Shown: positions 55,101-64,000 of the stretch, in pieces | Numbering within the stretch: position 1 is the stretch's first letter | Layout: each line of letters begins with the position of its first letter | Origin: Corallochytrium limacisporum | Taxonomy: Eukaryota; Opisthokonta | Length of the DNA: 64,000 nucleotides | NCBI GenBank assembly: GCA_002811645.1 | Contig: PDIP01000025.1 | Location: 1 to 64,000 of the forward strand | Direction of reading: 5' to 3' | Notes under the pieces: model-generated | The model's input: only the letters and a program-made list of their open reading frames with translations | Told to the model about the DNA's origin: nothing | The model's database searches: none | Position numbers and translations under genes: made by a program

Positions 55101-56783
55101 TTAGATCTTCCAGCAATATGCGGCCGGCACGAAACCTTCACCACCATCAAACTTTCGGATCTTCATCCATCCATCGCCATCATCGGGCTCCAGTAATTCA
55201 ACGACCTCATCCTTAATACAGGACACCTCTGTTCCCGTGGATGCGTCGAAATCGTAGAGCATTTTGTACGTCGGGGCGACCGGAGTGGCAGCAGGAGTGC
55301 TCCTCAGAGAACTCGTCCCTTTCCTCGAAGGCCTTGAAGGCCTGGGCTTGGAGGGTGCCGGGTCACCTGGGGAGACGTTGATTTCACCAACACTGCCATT
55401 CGGTGATGTCCGTGCTGTTGATCCCGGTGTGAGAATTGGAGTGGTTCCTCCCGCACTAGAAATCGAGTTGACATCATGCAGCGGCAGACTGAGATTGGAT
55501 CCGTTCAATGACTGAATCGAAGGATCACCTACTGGTGCGGTGCGGAAGAGCTTCGGCGGCAGTTTTGGAATAATATCATTTCGCGCTGGCTTCGCTGGCA
55601 GCTCCATATCTTTATGGACGCAAGCAATACGTACAGTCGCCTTGTAAATCATGCGGATCGCACTTGTGAGCCTGCGCTCAGCAACACTCCTGTCTTCCTC
55701 GCTTGCCGAATTCCTCACCAATTCTTCTGCCCTGATCTTATCCTGAGTTGCAGTCTGAAGCCGGTCCTTCCAGTACATGGTTTGTTGTTCCGGGCTCATC
55801 TTCGAGATATCCATACCCTCACTCTTGTTGTTCTTTCGTCCCAGCTTGTTCAGCTTGCTCTTCATGCTCCCCGAACGCTTCACCTTGTCTTCATAGAACT
55901 CCTTCTCTATCTCTTCACCGGGCAGATCCCCGCTTATCAGATCACGCATCATCTTCTTCAGCTCCAACTCAGTGGTCGTTTCGTCTTTCTGTTTTGTCAA
56001 CCGTTCGACAAGGATCCTGTAGGCTGGAATGACTTGGCCGTGGGCAAAGATGTAGTTGTCGAGTGCACCGATGCACCGTTCAACAATCTTCTTCTGTCCA
56101 TAGTAGAATTGACCCATGATCTTTGGCATGGTCTCGTACTCGTGGACAAGCTTAAACTGGTTAACCCTGATGATGTACTCGTGGTACTCCTTCTCTGCAA
56201 TTTTGGATGCGGCTTGCTTCTCTTGGGCGTCCTGCATCAACTTCTGCATCTTGCCCAGGTCAGTCTTCTTGCTATCCTTCGCAGCGATTGCCTGCTCAGC
56301 CTCCTTACATTTAGAGTGATACTTTTCCTTTGCGTTTTCCAAAAGAGAGACCTGTTCCTGGAATTGTGATTCTGCCTTGGCACCCTCGTCCTGAAGACGC
56401 TGGAACTCATCCGAGATTTCTTGAAAAGATGCCTTCATCCGCTTGTAAACTTCGCTCATGAGGTTGTCTGAGAACTTGTCCAGTGCCTTAGTCAATTCAT
56501 TTGTCTCCTTGACACATGCAGCCAGCGCAGCAGTCAAGGGGGTTACCTCGCCGTGTTTTGCAATCTTGGTATTCCACTGGGTCATAAACTGCTTCAGTCC
56601 CGTCACATGCTTCTGTTCCAGCTCTGCACGCTCCTTCATGAATTTTGACAGTACACGATACTGCTCGAGTTGGAAATTAGCCTTCTTGGACACAGTATCG
56701 AACTGGTCAAAGAGATTAAGTCCCCATTCGCCCGCGGACACAGGAAAGTCCTGGTCGCCATGCGGTGTTGTGGCCTCCGCCAT
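55101..56783 (-). CDS. TOCA/CIP4-family F-BAR-HR1-SH3 protein
   Basis: 560 residues. The F-BAR domain spans about 15-270 (start EWGLNLFDQFDTVSKKANFQLEQYRVLSKFMKERAELEQKHV is diagnostic of FCH). An HR1-type coiled coil lies about 324-393 (MSPEQQTMYWKDRLQ onward). A Ser/Pro-rich linker with KPRPSRPSRKGTSS follows. A C-terminal SH3 domain occupies about 506-560 (YKMLYDFDASTGTEVSCIKDEVVELLEPDDGDGWMKIR). In animals this order defines CIP4/FBP17/TOCA-1, which bend membranes during endocytosis and recruit N-WASP downstream of Cdc42 through HR1; yeast Bzz1 has an extra SH3. One SH3 favours the animal-like form. It is divergent from the membrane-protein gene at 59283. Confidence 0.93.
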   Translation of the reverse strand: MAEATTPHGDQDFPVSAGEWGLNLFDQFDTVSKKANFQLEQYRVLSKFMKERAELEQKHVTGLKQFMTQWNTKIAKHGEVTPLTAALAACVKETNELTKALDKFSDNLMSEVYKRMKASFQEISDEFQRLQDEGAKAESQFQEQVSLLENAKEKYHSKCKEAEQAIAAKDSKKTDLGKMQKLMQDAQEKQAASKIAEKEYHEYIIRVNQFKLVHEYETMPKIMGQFYYGQKKIVERCIGALDNYIFAHGQVIPAYRILVERLTKQKDETTTELELKKMMRDLISGDLPGEEIEKEFYEDKVKRSGSMKSKLNKLGRKNNKSEGMDISKMSPEQQTMYWKDRLQTATQDKIRAEELVRNSASEEDRSVAERRLTSAIRMIYKATVRIACVHKDMELPAKPARNDIIPKLPPKLFRTAPVGDPSIQSLNGSNLSLPLHDVNSISSAGGTTPILTPGSTARTSPNGSVGEINVSPGDPAPSKPRPSRPSRKGTSSLRSTPAATPVAPTYKMLYDFDASTGTEVSCIKDEVVELLEPDDGDGWMKIRKFDGGEGFVPAAYCWKI

Positions 56784-59282
56784 GTTTATGGCTCTACGTC
56801 TTCAGCCTGTAGGTCTCCCACACACCAATTAGAGTAAAGAACAGCGGGTCTGCAATGTTCAGCCTCGCCTCATTCCCTGTACGATACTCTTGGGTCAGTC
56901 TTCTGTATACTTCGATAGCCAGCAATGGGGCCGTGTGTGCTCTTACCATTCACAGTCTCCAGAAACAACGGATCTGGCCCTTACCCTAACTACCCGAACA
57001 ACTCCAATCACTGCATCGTCTACAACCACGCTTAGAGAAAGACTGCACCAGAAGCGTTTCCAATATGTTCGAACAACTGCGGCTTCTCGTGTGGGCTTCG
57101 GCATGGCGCTCACAACACCTCAATCCGAAAGAAAAAACTCCAACAAAAAGATGCACCACACCTACCGAGACCCAAACCCCCACCAGTTCTTTTAGAGGGA
57201 CACCCGAGCAGGGTTCAGCGGGAAAGTTGACGGAAGGGCAGGGGAGGGCCCCCCCGGGGCGGGGAGGGGGGTTCGCAAATTACCCAAGAAAATGCGGAAA
57301 GATTTATTGGTCGACTGCACCCCCCAGGAGACCCCACCTCCGGCGTACATCCCCACTGGTGCACTGTAACCTGGAACAGAAAACACTCGTCGGAAGTCGT
57401 GCTCGCGCCGTGAACAACATTGGTGCCCACTACGACTCCTTTTGATGGAGTTACGTCTGAATACTCACTATATCGTTCTCCACAATTCATTTCATTGGCT
57501 GAAAGCAGGCTATGGAGAGCGGTAGTGGGTGCCAAACCTTTGCACCATGCCTGGACCCGGCCGGTTTTTGTGGAGGAGGTGTCTCACACATTAATGAGAG
57601 AAACAGTAGAGGCGATAAAAAGGCAAAACACCGCGAAATATCTTTACATTCAGTACTTGATTCCTGTAGGTATCATGCGAGGGGACCTTCCCGGTGTTTA
57701 TCGATGAACACACTCGCCGTCCGTACTGTGATGATACATCTGCTACCGCGCGTCATCAAGGCCTCCTCACCCGCTCTCGTCCAGGACTTTTTGCAACCAC
57801 GCCAGCCGAAAACGTTCGGTAATTTTCTATGTTGGCGCCCTCCTTCGCTACCCCAACGGCAGGATAGTGAGGGCGGCCAGGGACCGGCCATGCCATCATA
57901 GGCAAAAGAATTCATGCCCTTTTACTAAACTAAACTATACATGGATTTCGCGAAATGGGTCTCAGGGAATTCGGAAATTCAGTACTATAACTTAAAATAT
58001 TCTCCCCGCAGCCAGTTGGTGCCAACGCATACCACCCCTCAGTCGGTTCGGATGACACATTGAGGCAATTGAACGGAAAACTCCCATGCTTTGAAGTTCC
58101 TCCCCTGTATTGTCCACTGTGCCAGCTTGGTGTGGCTCCGGTCTGGGGCTATAATCCCCCAATGTTTCTCATGGAACAAAAATGTCGCTTTATCGCCGTT
58201 AAGTGCAGGGTTACGGAACAAAAACCCCCTTCTTTCATCACCACAGGGCAGCGGCGGTACAAACGGGGGAGTCATAATTTGGCCCGCTCTATGGTAGCGT
58301 CAATGTTGGGTGCGAAGTAGTCCTTTATTGAGTGCCAGTGTCGAATCAGCCGCAGGCTGGAGGGCTGCAAATAAGGGGCGAACAATGGAACCGCAAGGGG
58401 GGTTACGCTACCCAGGGGGCTCAGACCGAAATATTCAATCACACAAAAACGGACACGTATGGGGCTCTGGTTTAGCTGGATTTGATTCTTTTGATTTTAT
58501 GGGTTTGAAGTTATAAATCTCGTAAAATGTTCCTTTTCTTGTTGATTATATGAATCGAATCAACCATTCGAAATTTTTTCTACCACCGTACTGCAGAACT
58601 TGCCAATCCCGGACAGCAGGGGCGAGACTGTAGGACCCGAGACTTTTCTCTGACTCGCCCCGGAGGTGTTTTTTGCCAACGTTCCCGTTATCAGACCCAC
58701 ACGGAACAATTTCTCTCACCCCGCGTCCCAGTCCCGTATCTCTGCAGTAGAAATGAAATGGGGCGCACTGCTACCACTGGATCCGTCCGGGTCGTCCGGT
58801 CTTTTGGCCAAAGAACTCAGCGGAAAATGCGTGGAAGAGTGAGAACCGCCGAATGAGAATGTCGTATGGCGCAACCCAAACCTCATGCCCCAACCCTGGT
58901 CCCTTTCAAAAACTTAGTGAACCCGAAAACTCCGAAAAAAAATTCCCCTAGAGAGTGATTAAATCTTTCGACATAGCATCGCTTCTTCTCTTGGCCCTCC
59001 CTAAGACCAGAGCAGGGCCAAAAGGGAGCCTCTGACACCCGCCGACAGTCGGTGAGGCTAGTCGTTCTTGTCCCCCTGCATAGATTCCTACATCGGTGTC
59101 TTAAATGGGAAATACACTGGACGTCTTCGGGTCTATCGGAGAAAGCCACCTGGATCTGTCTGAATGTATCATTTCAGTACATGGGAGGTAATTAAAACGA
59201 GAAGTTTATGAAAACCATGTACCATTTTACCACACTGTAAATCATAGTAGGCTCAAGAGGGCGGCGGACTGCTACAAGCGTC
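56784..59282. other. Divergent promoter spacer
   Basis: 2.5 kb between the TOCA gene and the three-pass membrane protein gene. It has a C-run/G-run palindrome at 57241-57271. Open frames at 57420-57707 and 58060-58320 have ordinary amino-acid composition but no recognisable family, and I do not call them. Confidence 0.5.
57241..57271. repeat. C-run/G-run palindrome
   Basis: ggggagggcccccccggggcggggagggggg-type element about 460 bp upstream of the TOCA gene. Confidence 0.8.
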
Positions 59283-60446
59283 ATGCCGGACACGAAGAGA
59301 ATGGTAGGAAAGAGCCACGAGGCCTACGGGCGATTGCGAGAGTCGACAGACTCGCTGGGAGCTGGTTCTTCCGGAGTTAGTACTTCTACAGTGCAGAATG
59401 GTAGTGTAAATGGCCGTACCAACGGCGGGCCGATGCCTAGGAAGTCACAAGAGGCCCATGCAGAATCACTGCCACCTGCCGCTGGCCCTGACGAGCCTCT
59501 GCCGTCATACAATGCTGCCGTCCGCGAGAGCAGGGCTGCTCAGATGCCTGGCACATATGATCCTAACCAACCGCAGGCAGTCCGATCTGGTATCATGGGC
59601 CCATACAGAATTACATATGGAGTCGCACGGGGAGAGACTGATATGCGGCGAAAGAAGGCATTCACGGCAGCTTGGTGTATTGGTGCGTGTTGTCTGTGCA
59701 CCTTCTGCTTTTTTGTTGGGCCGGCTTTAATTATTTGCGCACCAAACTGGGGAGCTCGCTTCGGTGCAGTCTTCGGTTGTGGAGTCGGTCTCGTTATCGT
59801 GGGTGCGACGTTCTTAATCGAATACGAAACCTCATTGAAGGACGAGTGCGAACGCTGCTTTGAGCAGAACTTTGCACCTGGATGCGATAATCCGGACACC
59901 CTTGATCAAGACGAACCGGATATTTCCTCAGGTGAATGTGACTTCTTCAAGGCTAGCCGCATTTACATGCCTATCTTTACAGTGGTCGGGCTCGCTATGG
60001 TAGCACTTTCGATTTGGGGGTGGAGACGACATTACCGTCTGAAGACTGCTCATCTGACGCAGGCAAGGCAACAGGCAAACACTCAAGGTGTACAACAGAT
60101 GCAGATGCAAAACTTTGATGGAAATTCACACATGGTCAACGGTCCCCAGCTAGCCTTTCGACCAGGTGAAGCACCGCCTCCAGGATATTGGCCACCTGGT
60201 GTAACTCCTCCTGTTTACGGATCTTCTCTGAGTAATGGTCAACCTTCTGCAGCTTATCCACCGCAGGATTACCAGGGATACACGTCACAGACTCCCCCAA
60301 TTGCCAACTTTCAGCCGGCAAACAACGCAACACATGATCATAGTCTGACATCCACCCAGAACGCGTCAGTTGATCCGCCCGGCTATGCACCGCCCGCACT
60401 CGACGATACACCGCCTGTGTGGAATCCGAGTTCATCTGGTCAATAG
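59283..60446 (+). CDS. Three-pass membrane protein with PPxY-type tail
   Basis: 387 residues, family not recognised. The hydrophilic Ser/Gly-rich N-terminus contains LPSYNAAV (about 74-81), a PPxY-like site. Hydrophobic segments lie at about 128-151 (CCLCTFCFFVGPALIICAP, Cys-rich), 156-178 and 227-246. Between segments 2 and 3 an acidic ~48-residue loop has four cysteines (CERCFEQNFAPGC..C), possibly disulphide-bonded outside. The C-terminal ~140 residues are Pro/Gln/Asn rich with PPPGYWPPG, PPVYGSS and PPGYAPP. Such motifs can bind WW domains of NEDD4-type ubiquitin ligases. The start is the first ATG; Met7 is an alternative. It is followed on the same strand by another PPxY-tailed membrane protein. 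Confidence 0.8.
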   Translation: MPDTKRMVGKSHEAYGRLRESTDSLGAGSSGVSTSTVQNGSVNGRTNGGPMPRKSQEAHAESLPPAAGPDEPLPSYNAAVRESRAAQMPGTYDPNQPQAVRSGIMGPYRITYGVARGETDMRRKKAFTAAWCIGACCLCTFCFFVGPALIICAPNWGARFGAVFGCGVGLVIVGATFLIEYETSLKDECERCFEQNFAPGCDNPDTLDQDEPDISSGECDFFKASRIYMPIFTVVGLAMVALSIWGWRRHYRLKTAHLTQARQQANTQGVQQMQMQNFDGNSHMVNGPQLAFRPGEAPPPGYWPPGVTPPVYGSSLSNGQPSAAYPPQDYQGYTSQTPPIANFQPANNATHDHSLTSTQNASVDPPGYAPPALDDTPPVWNPSSSGQ

Positions 60447-61543
60447 AACATGACCCTCCATTCATTCGTACAGACATCCATAAACTCCAATCATCTCCGA
60501 AATCCAAGCTGTAAGCTTTCTGAACATAAATTTCCACGAAACCCGCCCTGACCAAGTTTTGGCACCTTCCGACGTTATTCATCGAATTTGATCAATACTA
60601 TTGATACAACCGACTTCAGGAAACCTCCCTTCACCTGCCGCAGCAGCGTCCCGCCCTCTCCGGAGGCCAACGGCTTGTTCAAGCACCTCAACCCTTCCAC
60701 GGTTGCCAATACGGGAAGCTAACCGCGTGTCCGAAATGCCACAGAAAACTACAATATATTCAGTACACAAACTATGCCGCTCTGGTTTCCCAGGAAGTGT
60801 CCCCTCAGCGGGGTCTCTCCCGTCTTGGCAATATTTTTTTTTCTTCTTCCTCCCCGATCTGGTTTCAGTTTGAGAATTATCTCAATGGCACTTCATCTTC
60901 CGGACCCGCTCCTCAGTATGTGGTGCTTAGTCAAGGGCCAGGACAATCGAAAGCCAAATACCGGTGTGCGACATTCCAAATTTCCTTCTTGTCCAAGCTA
61001 CCACTACTGCCCGGGCGCGATTACCCCATGCCTCAGGATAATTTTCTCAACATACAAAATGAATACATCGAAAATGTAGCGGTGTTAGGTGAAGGCCACC
61101 AGTGCCCCCGGCGGCTTACGGCTGTTAGTCTCTACTTTTGCGGGTTGGGAAGAAGGGTGTTCCCTCCAGCAGGGTTGACCTGTTACACAAGTCTATAGGG
61201 CAACCAGCGCTCGATATCGCATCATGGATTAGTGTCGAGCACGACACTTGGAATTCTAGAGTTGGTACGAGTGCGCACAGAGAGAAAGCAAGAGGGTTGT
61301 TGTCGCGTTCTTGTGTGAGAGACCGTTTTGCAAATGTCTTCTTCGAAACACAATAGCTTCGTGAATCTATATCAGACAGTACGGTCCTTAAAGGCGTTGT
61401 CTTGGCTCAAAAGAGTAATTTGGTATACTGCGCACACGAGAGAAAGGGCGAAAGTATATTTGTACATTATGGCATAGCTGACTTTGATAATCACTACTCA
61501 AAGGAGAGAACGAAAACGGCAGAACGGAAGTTTGTAGTTTACA
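60447..61543. other. Spacer between two plus-strand genes
   Basis: 1.1 kb with no gene recognised. It contains the second copy of the 15 bp palindrome at 60591-60605 and a T-rich stretch near 60825-60850. Confidence 0.5.
60591..60605. promoter_or_regulatory. 15 bp palindrome ATCAATA-N-TATTGAT
   Basis: Identical arms to the element at 31657-31671, central C in place of G (its exact reverse complement). It lies 145 bp after one stop codon and 940 bp before the next gene. Confidence 0.35.
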
Positions 61544-63013
61544 ATGAACGCTGGAGACTACGAGCGGCTCGATGACTATGAGCCCCGCAATGGAGGGTTT
61601 CTTGGCGGGCTTAAGTCGACAGTGAGATGCATCCGTTCATGTCTGTGCTGCTGCTGCTGCACGGGCCCAGTGTGTGTAATCGTTGGAATTTTGTTCCTGC
61701 TTGCTGCATTTAAAGGAGCTAGAGAGGACCTTGTGGTGGAGTATGGGGACCTTGTCCACAATTGGCAGGTGAAGGGTGGAGCAAGAGACTCTTTTGGAGC
61801 CGTTGGCTTCCAGTTTACAGACGCCGCACTAGGGTCTGGGGACCAATGGCTGAAGACAACGCAAACTCATCCCCACGATCCTATAAATGACCACCACAAG
61901 AAGAAGTTGCCTACGTATACGTCCTTGGTTGCACTTGCCGATGGTCTCCCAATTCAATACGGCACTCGTACAGCCACTGATATCATGCTGCAGGCCGAGG
62001 TGCTCAAAAACCCGAAGACCAGGATAGATGTGGGAGTTACCCTAGCTTCATGGATTCCATTCCAAAGGAAAGACATTCTTCATCCCAAGGTTCCACGCAT
62101 TCCTGGCAAGGTGCAGGGATACAAATCCAAGTCTTCTTTGGGTTGTCGGGACCCAGGTGACTGCGACCACATCAGTGATCATGATCGTCGTCGCGAATGC
62201 AAGAGGAAGCCGTACTGTACACAAAAATGTGAAGGCCAGTATGATCGGTCACACCAGCGATGCTATATCCCGATGTATCTGCAGAGTGTGTGTCTGAGCT
62301 ACGATCCTCAAGCCGCCGTGTTCCGCAACCGTTGGACAGGTGGAGATGTTGCAGGCTGTTTCTACGAGTACATAGACCTTGAAAACTCGTTTCTGAAGGG
62401 CATTGTGTGCGATGAATGTAAGCATGGTATGCCTGGCAGGTATAGTCCACATGGTATCATTCCCAGTGATATCCGTGTGACGGTGCGTCACATTGACGAC
62501 CCGTACCTTTTTGTATCGTGGGCCACTAATGGCTACTATGACTTTGGCCTCACCCGAGGAGAGAACTTCAGTATCGCTATTCCGTTCATTATTGTGGGTC
62601 TCTTTTTCACTACAAGTGTCATCGTCCTCAGCTTGCGGTTTAAGAGGTGGCTTTGCGGCGGGTCGACTCCCGACGTGCAAGCGAATTCGGCCCCGTACCC
62701 TGACGAACAGACTCCGCTGGTCGGAGGTAATGCCACGGGCTACCCCGCCCAAGGACCAAATGGAGGGGCGTACTACCCACCTAATGTACAACCAATGTCC
62801 AGTAACTACCAGTACCCATCGAGCGGAGGCCTGCCCTTAGTTGCAGCCGGTAACACGACCTACTATCAACCATACCAGCAGCAACAACCTCCTGTGGGTG
62901 TCCAGCCACCTCCTCCGGGCTTCATCAACCCACAGCAACAGGTGCCACCCTCAGATCCACCGCCGCCTTACGATGTGGCTCCCAGCGCACCAGAGCATCC
63001 AAGCAAATCCTAG
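61544..63013 (+). CDS. Two-pass membrane protein, large extracellular loop, PPxY tail
   Basis: 489 residues, family not recognised. A short cytoplasmic N-terminus ends in a cysteine cluster (CLCCCCC, 33-39), a likely palmitoylation site, directly before membrane segment 1 (about 41-58). A ~285-residue loop carries many paired cysteines (CKRKPYCTQKCEGQYDRSHQRC, CDEC) and an extracellular look. Segment 2 lies at about 345-368 (AIPFIIVGLFFTTSVIVLSL), preceded by SWATNGYYDFGLTRGENFS. The tail is Pro/Gln/Tyr rich and contains PPPPYDV, a PPxY motif. Topology in-out-in is inferred. It ends 113 bp from the convergent vault-protein gene. Confidence 0.8.
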   Translation: MNAGDYERLDDYEPRNGGFLGGLKSTVRCIRSCLCCCCCTGPVCVIVGILFLLAAFKGAREDLVVEYGDLVHNWQVKGGARDSFGAVGFQFTDAALGSGDQWLKTTQTHPHDPINDHHKKKLPTYTSLVALADGLPIQYGTRTATDIMLQAEVLKNPKTRIDVGVTLASWIPFQRKDILHPKVPRIPGKVQGYKSKSSLGCRDPGDCDHISDHDRRRECKRKPYCTQKCEGQYDRSHQRCYIPMYLQSVCLSYDPQAAVFRNRWTGGDVAGCFYEYIDLENSFLKGIVCDECKHGMPGRYSPHGIIPSDIRVTVRHIDDPYLFVSWATNGYYDFGLTRGENFSIAIPFIIVGLFFTTSVIVLSLRFKRWLCGGSTPDVQANSAPYPDEQTPLVGGNATGYPAQGPNGGAYYPPNVQPMSSNYQYPSSGGLPLVAAGNTTYYQPYQQQQPPVGVQPPPPGFINPQQQVPPSDPPPPYDVAPSAPEHPSKS

Positions 63014-63126
63014 ATGAGCCCTCGACGTTGTTATCTTTTTCTGTCCTTTCAAGGACATATGTAAGTATATGCATTTAGTGTTGATCATCAATGTTGTTAC
63101 TGTCTCTATTGCGTGTTGCTAGTTGC

Positions 63127-64000
63127 TCACTTACTCGCTTTTCCGTTGGAGCCGCCATTTGTTGGCCCCTCCGCTCCATTCAATCCACCAATCAGGCCTT
63201 TGGCTGTGTTGAAGAGGTTGATAGGAGAGTTGCCGTCGGTAATGATTGTGCTCTGGACGCCCAAGGACTGTAAAAGCTTAACCTGCATCTCAGGACCACT
63301 GGTGGCAATGGCTTGAATGGTCTCCGCACCAATGGCACCAACCATCTGCTGGAACTTCTTTGTCTCAATCTCGGCCGTTTCCTTGGCCTTTGCCATCTCG
63401 AGCTCGGCTTGCTGTTGCAGATACTTGACCTCTGCCTCGCGGGCACGGGCCAAACGCTCGAATTCAGAGTCTGCCTCGATTTTTGCAGCGTCCGCTTTGA
63501 GCTGGGCCTGGCGCACGGCTGCGGCACCCTCAATCTCAGCAGCCTCGGCGCGGGCTTGAGCCTCTGCCTTGGCCTGACCTGTAGACTCCACGGCGGCACT
63601 CTTAGCCTGCAACTCAATGAGACGGGCCTTCTCGACCTCAGCAGAACTCTGGTCTGAAATTCGTTGACGTTCGAGGCGACCCCTGGCCTCCTGCTCAGTC
63701 TGCTGGGCCCGATGGCGCGCAGCGGCCTCCTGAGCACTCGTTGTGATCTCAATAGCAAGCTGCACACTCTTCTGCAGGGCATCCCTGGTTCGCTGGTCCA
63801 CAGGCTCAACAGACTGGATGTCGACAGATGTGATGCTCAAACAGTTGGTCGGGAAATGAAGGTCCTTGCGGATCTTCCCATCATCGTCCATACCGAAGAC
63901 AGAGCTTCGGATGATGGTTGCAGAGTTCTTATGGAAGTCATCAAATTGACAGCCAGCAACCTTGCCGCGGATCCGGCTCGCGATAGCTTTGCAGGCATTG
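63127..64000 (-). CDS. MVP: Major vault protein, C-terminal part (cut by window edge)
   Basis: About 290 C-terminal codons; the 5' end lies beyond the window. MVP forms the shell of the vault ribonucleoprotein particle, 78 copies in animals. Family landmarks, in order: [14 protein letters not shown] and [18 protein letters not shown] (shoulder), [25 protein letters not shown], the long cap helix rich in Glu/Ala/Lys/Arg (about 130 residues), then [22 protein letters not shown] and INLFNTA at the cap ring. The frame continues open upstream of the internal Met at 63891, confirming it is partial. The terminal tail after the cap ring is short and Gly/Asn rich. Convergent with the two-pass membrane protein. 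Confidence 0.97.
   Translation of the reverse strand, partial: NACKAIASRIRGKVAGCQFDDFHKNSATIIRSSVFGMDDDGKIRKDLHFPTNCLSITSVDIQSVEPVDQRTRDALQKSVQLAIEITTSAQEAAARHRAQQTEQEARGRLERQRISDQSSAEVEKARLIELQAKSAAVESTGQAKAEAQARAEAAEIEGAAAVRQAQLKADAAKIEADSEFERLARAREAEVKYLQQQAELEMAKAKETAEIETKKFQQMVGAIGAETIQAIATSGPEMQVKLLQSLGVQSTIITDGNSPINLFNTAKGLIGGLNGAEGPTNGGSNGKASK

Overview
This window is eukaryotic nuclear DNA from the end of a chromosome. It opens with two copies of the telomere repeat (CCCTAA on this strand, TTAGGG on the other). About four and a half copies of a degenerate ~200 bp subtelomeric tandem repeat follow. Gene content suggests an intron-poor unicellular opisthokont or close relative: a TOCA/CIP4-type F-BAR-HR1-SH3 protein, a metaxin, an NDUFAF4-like factor, TMEM230, an eIF4E-transporter-like protein, a sphingomyelin-synthase-like enzyme, a duplicated LolA-like receptor and the major vault protein. 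This placement is inference. The plant-type C2-phospholipase D is atypical for that group. Most genes are single long open frames; the one confident spliceosomal intron is in TMEM230.

Layout. 0-6 kb (subtelomere): telomere, tandem repeat, a secreted protein with an aerolysin/ETX-MTX2-like central region, and a type I surface protein with an Asn/Asp/Gln-rich stalk. 9-16 kb: SRPK kinase, EXS-domain (ERD1-like) membrane protein, NDUFAF4-like factor. 18-24 kb: a vWA-domain protein and a type I membrane protein with a duplicated LolA-like ectodomain, with a 189-base sequencing gap just upstream. 25-33 kb: TMEM230, 4E-T-like protein, mitochondrial tRNA thiouridylase (TRMU), an alpha/beta hydrolase. 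33-42 kb: a very long disordered RS/KSS-repeat protein, metaxin, a TLC-domain protein and a two-repeat extracellular-looking protein. 47-57 kb: ABCG half-transporter, sphingomyelin-synthase-like protein, C2-PLD and TOCA protein, a run of membrane-lipid and membrane-shape genes. 59-64 kb: two multipass/bipass membrane proteins with proline-rich PPxY tails, then the C-terminal part of the major vault protein, cut by the window edge.

The strongest large-scale pattern is gene arrangement. Convergent neighbours away from the telomere sit only about 47-113 bp apart. Divergent neighbours are separated by 0.6-5 kb of DNA with little coding potential, containing CT/GA microsatellites, homopolymers and C-run/G-run palindromes. 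I saw no rRNA, tRNA, CRISPR array or intact transposon. No wholly new system is demonstrated. The best leads are the subtelomeric pore-former-like protein, the tail-to-tail pairing with its repetitive divergent spacers, the atypical sphingomyelin-synthase-like enzyme beside a plant-type PLD, and the incomplete two-repeat protein at 41 kb.
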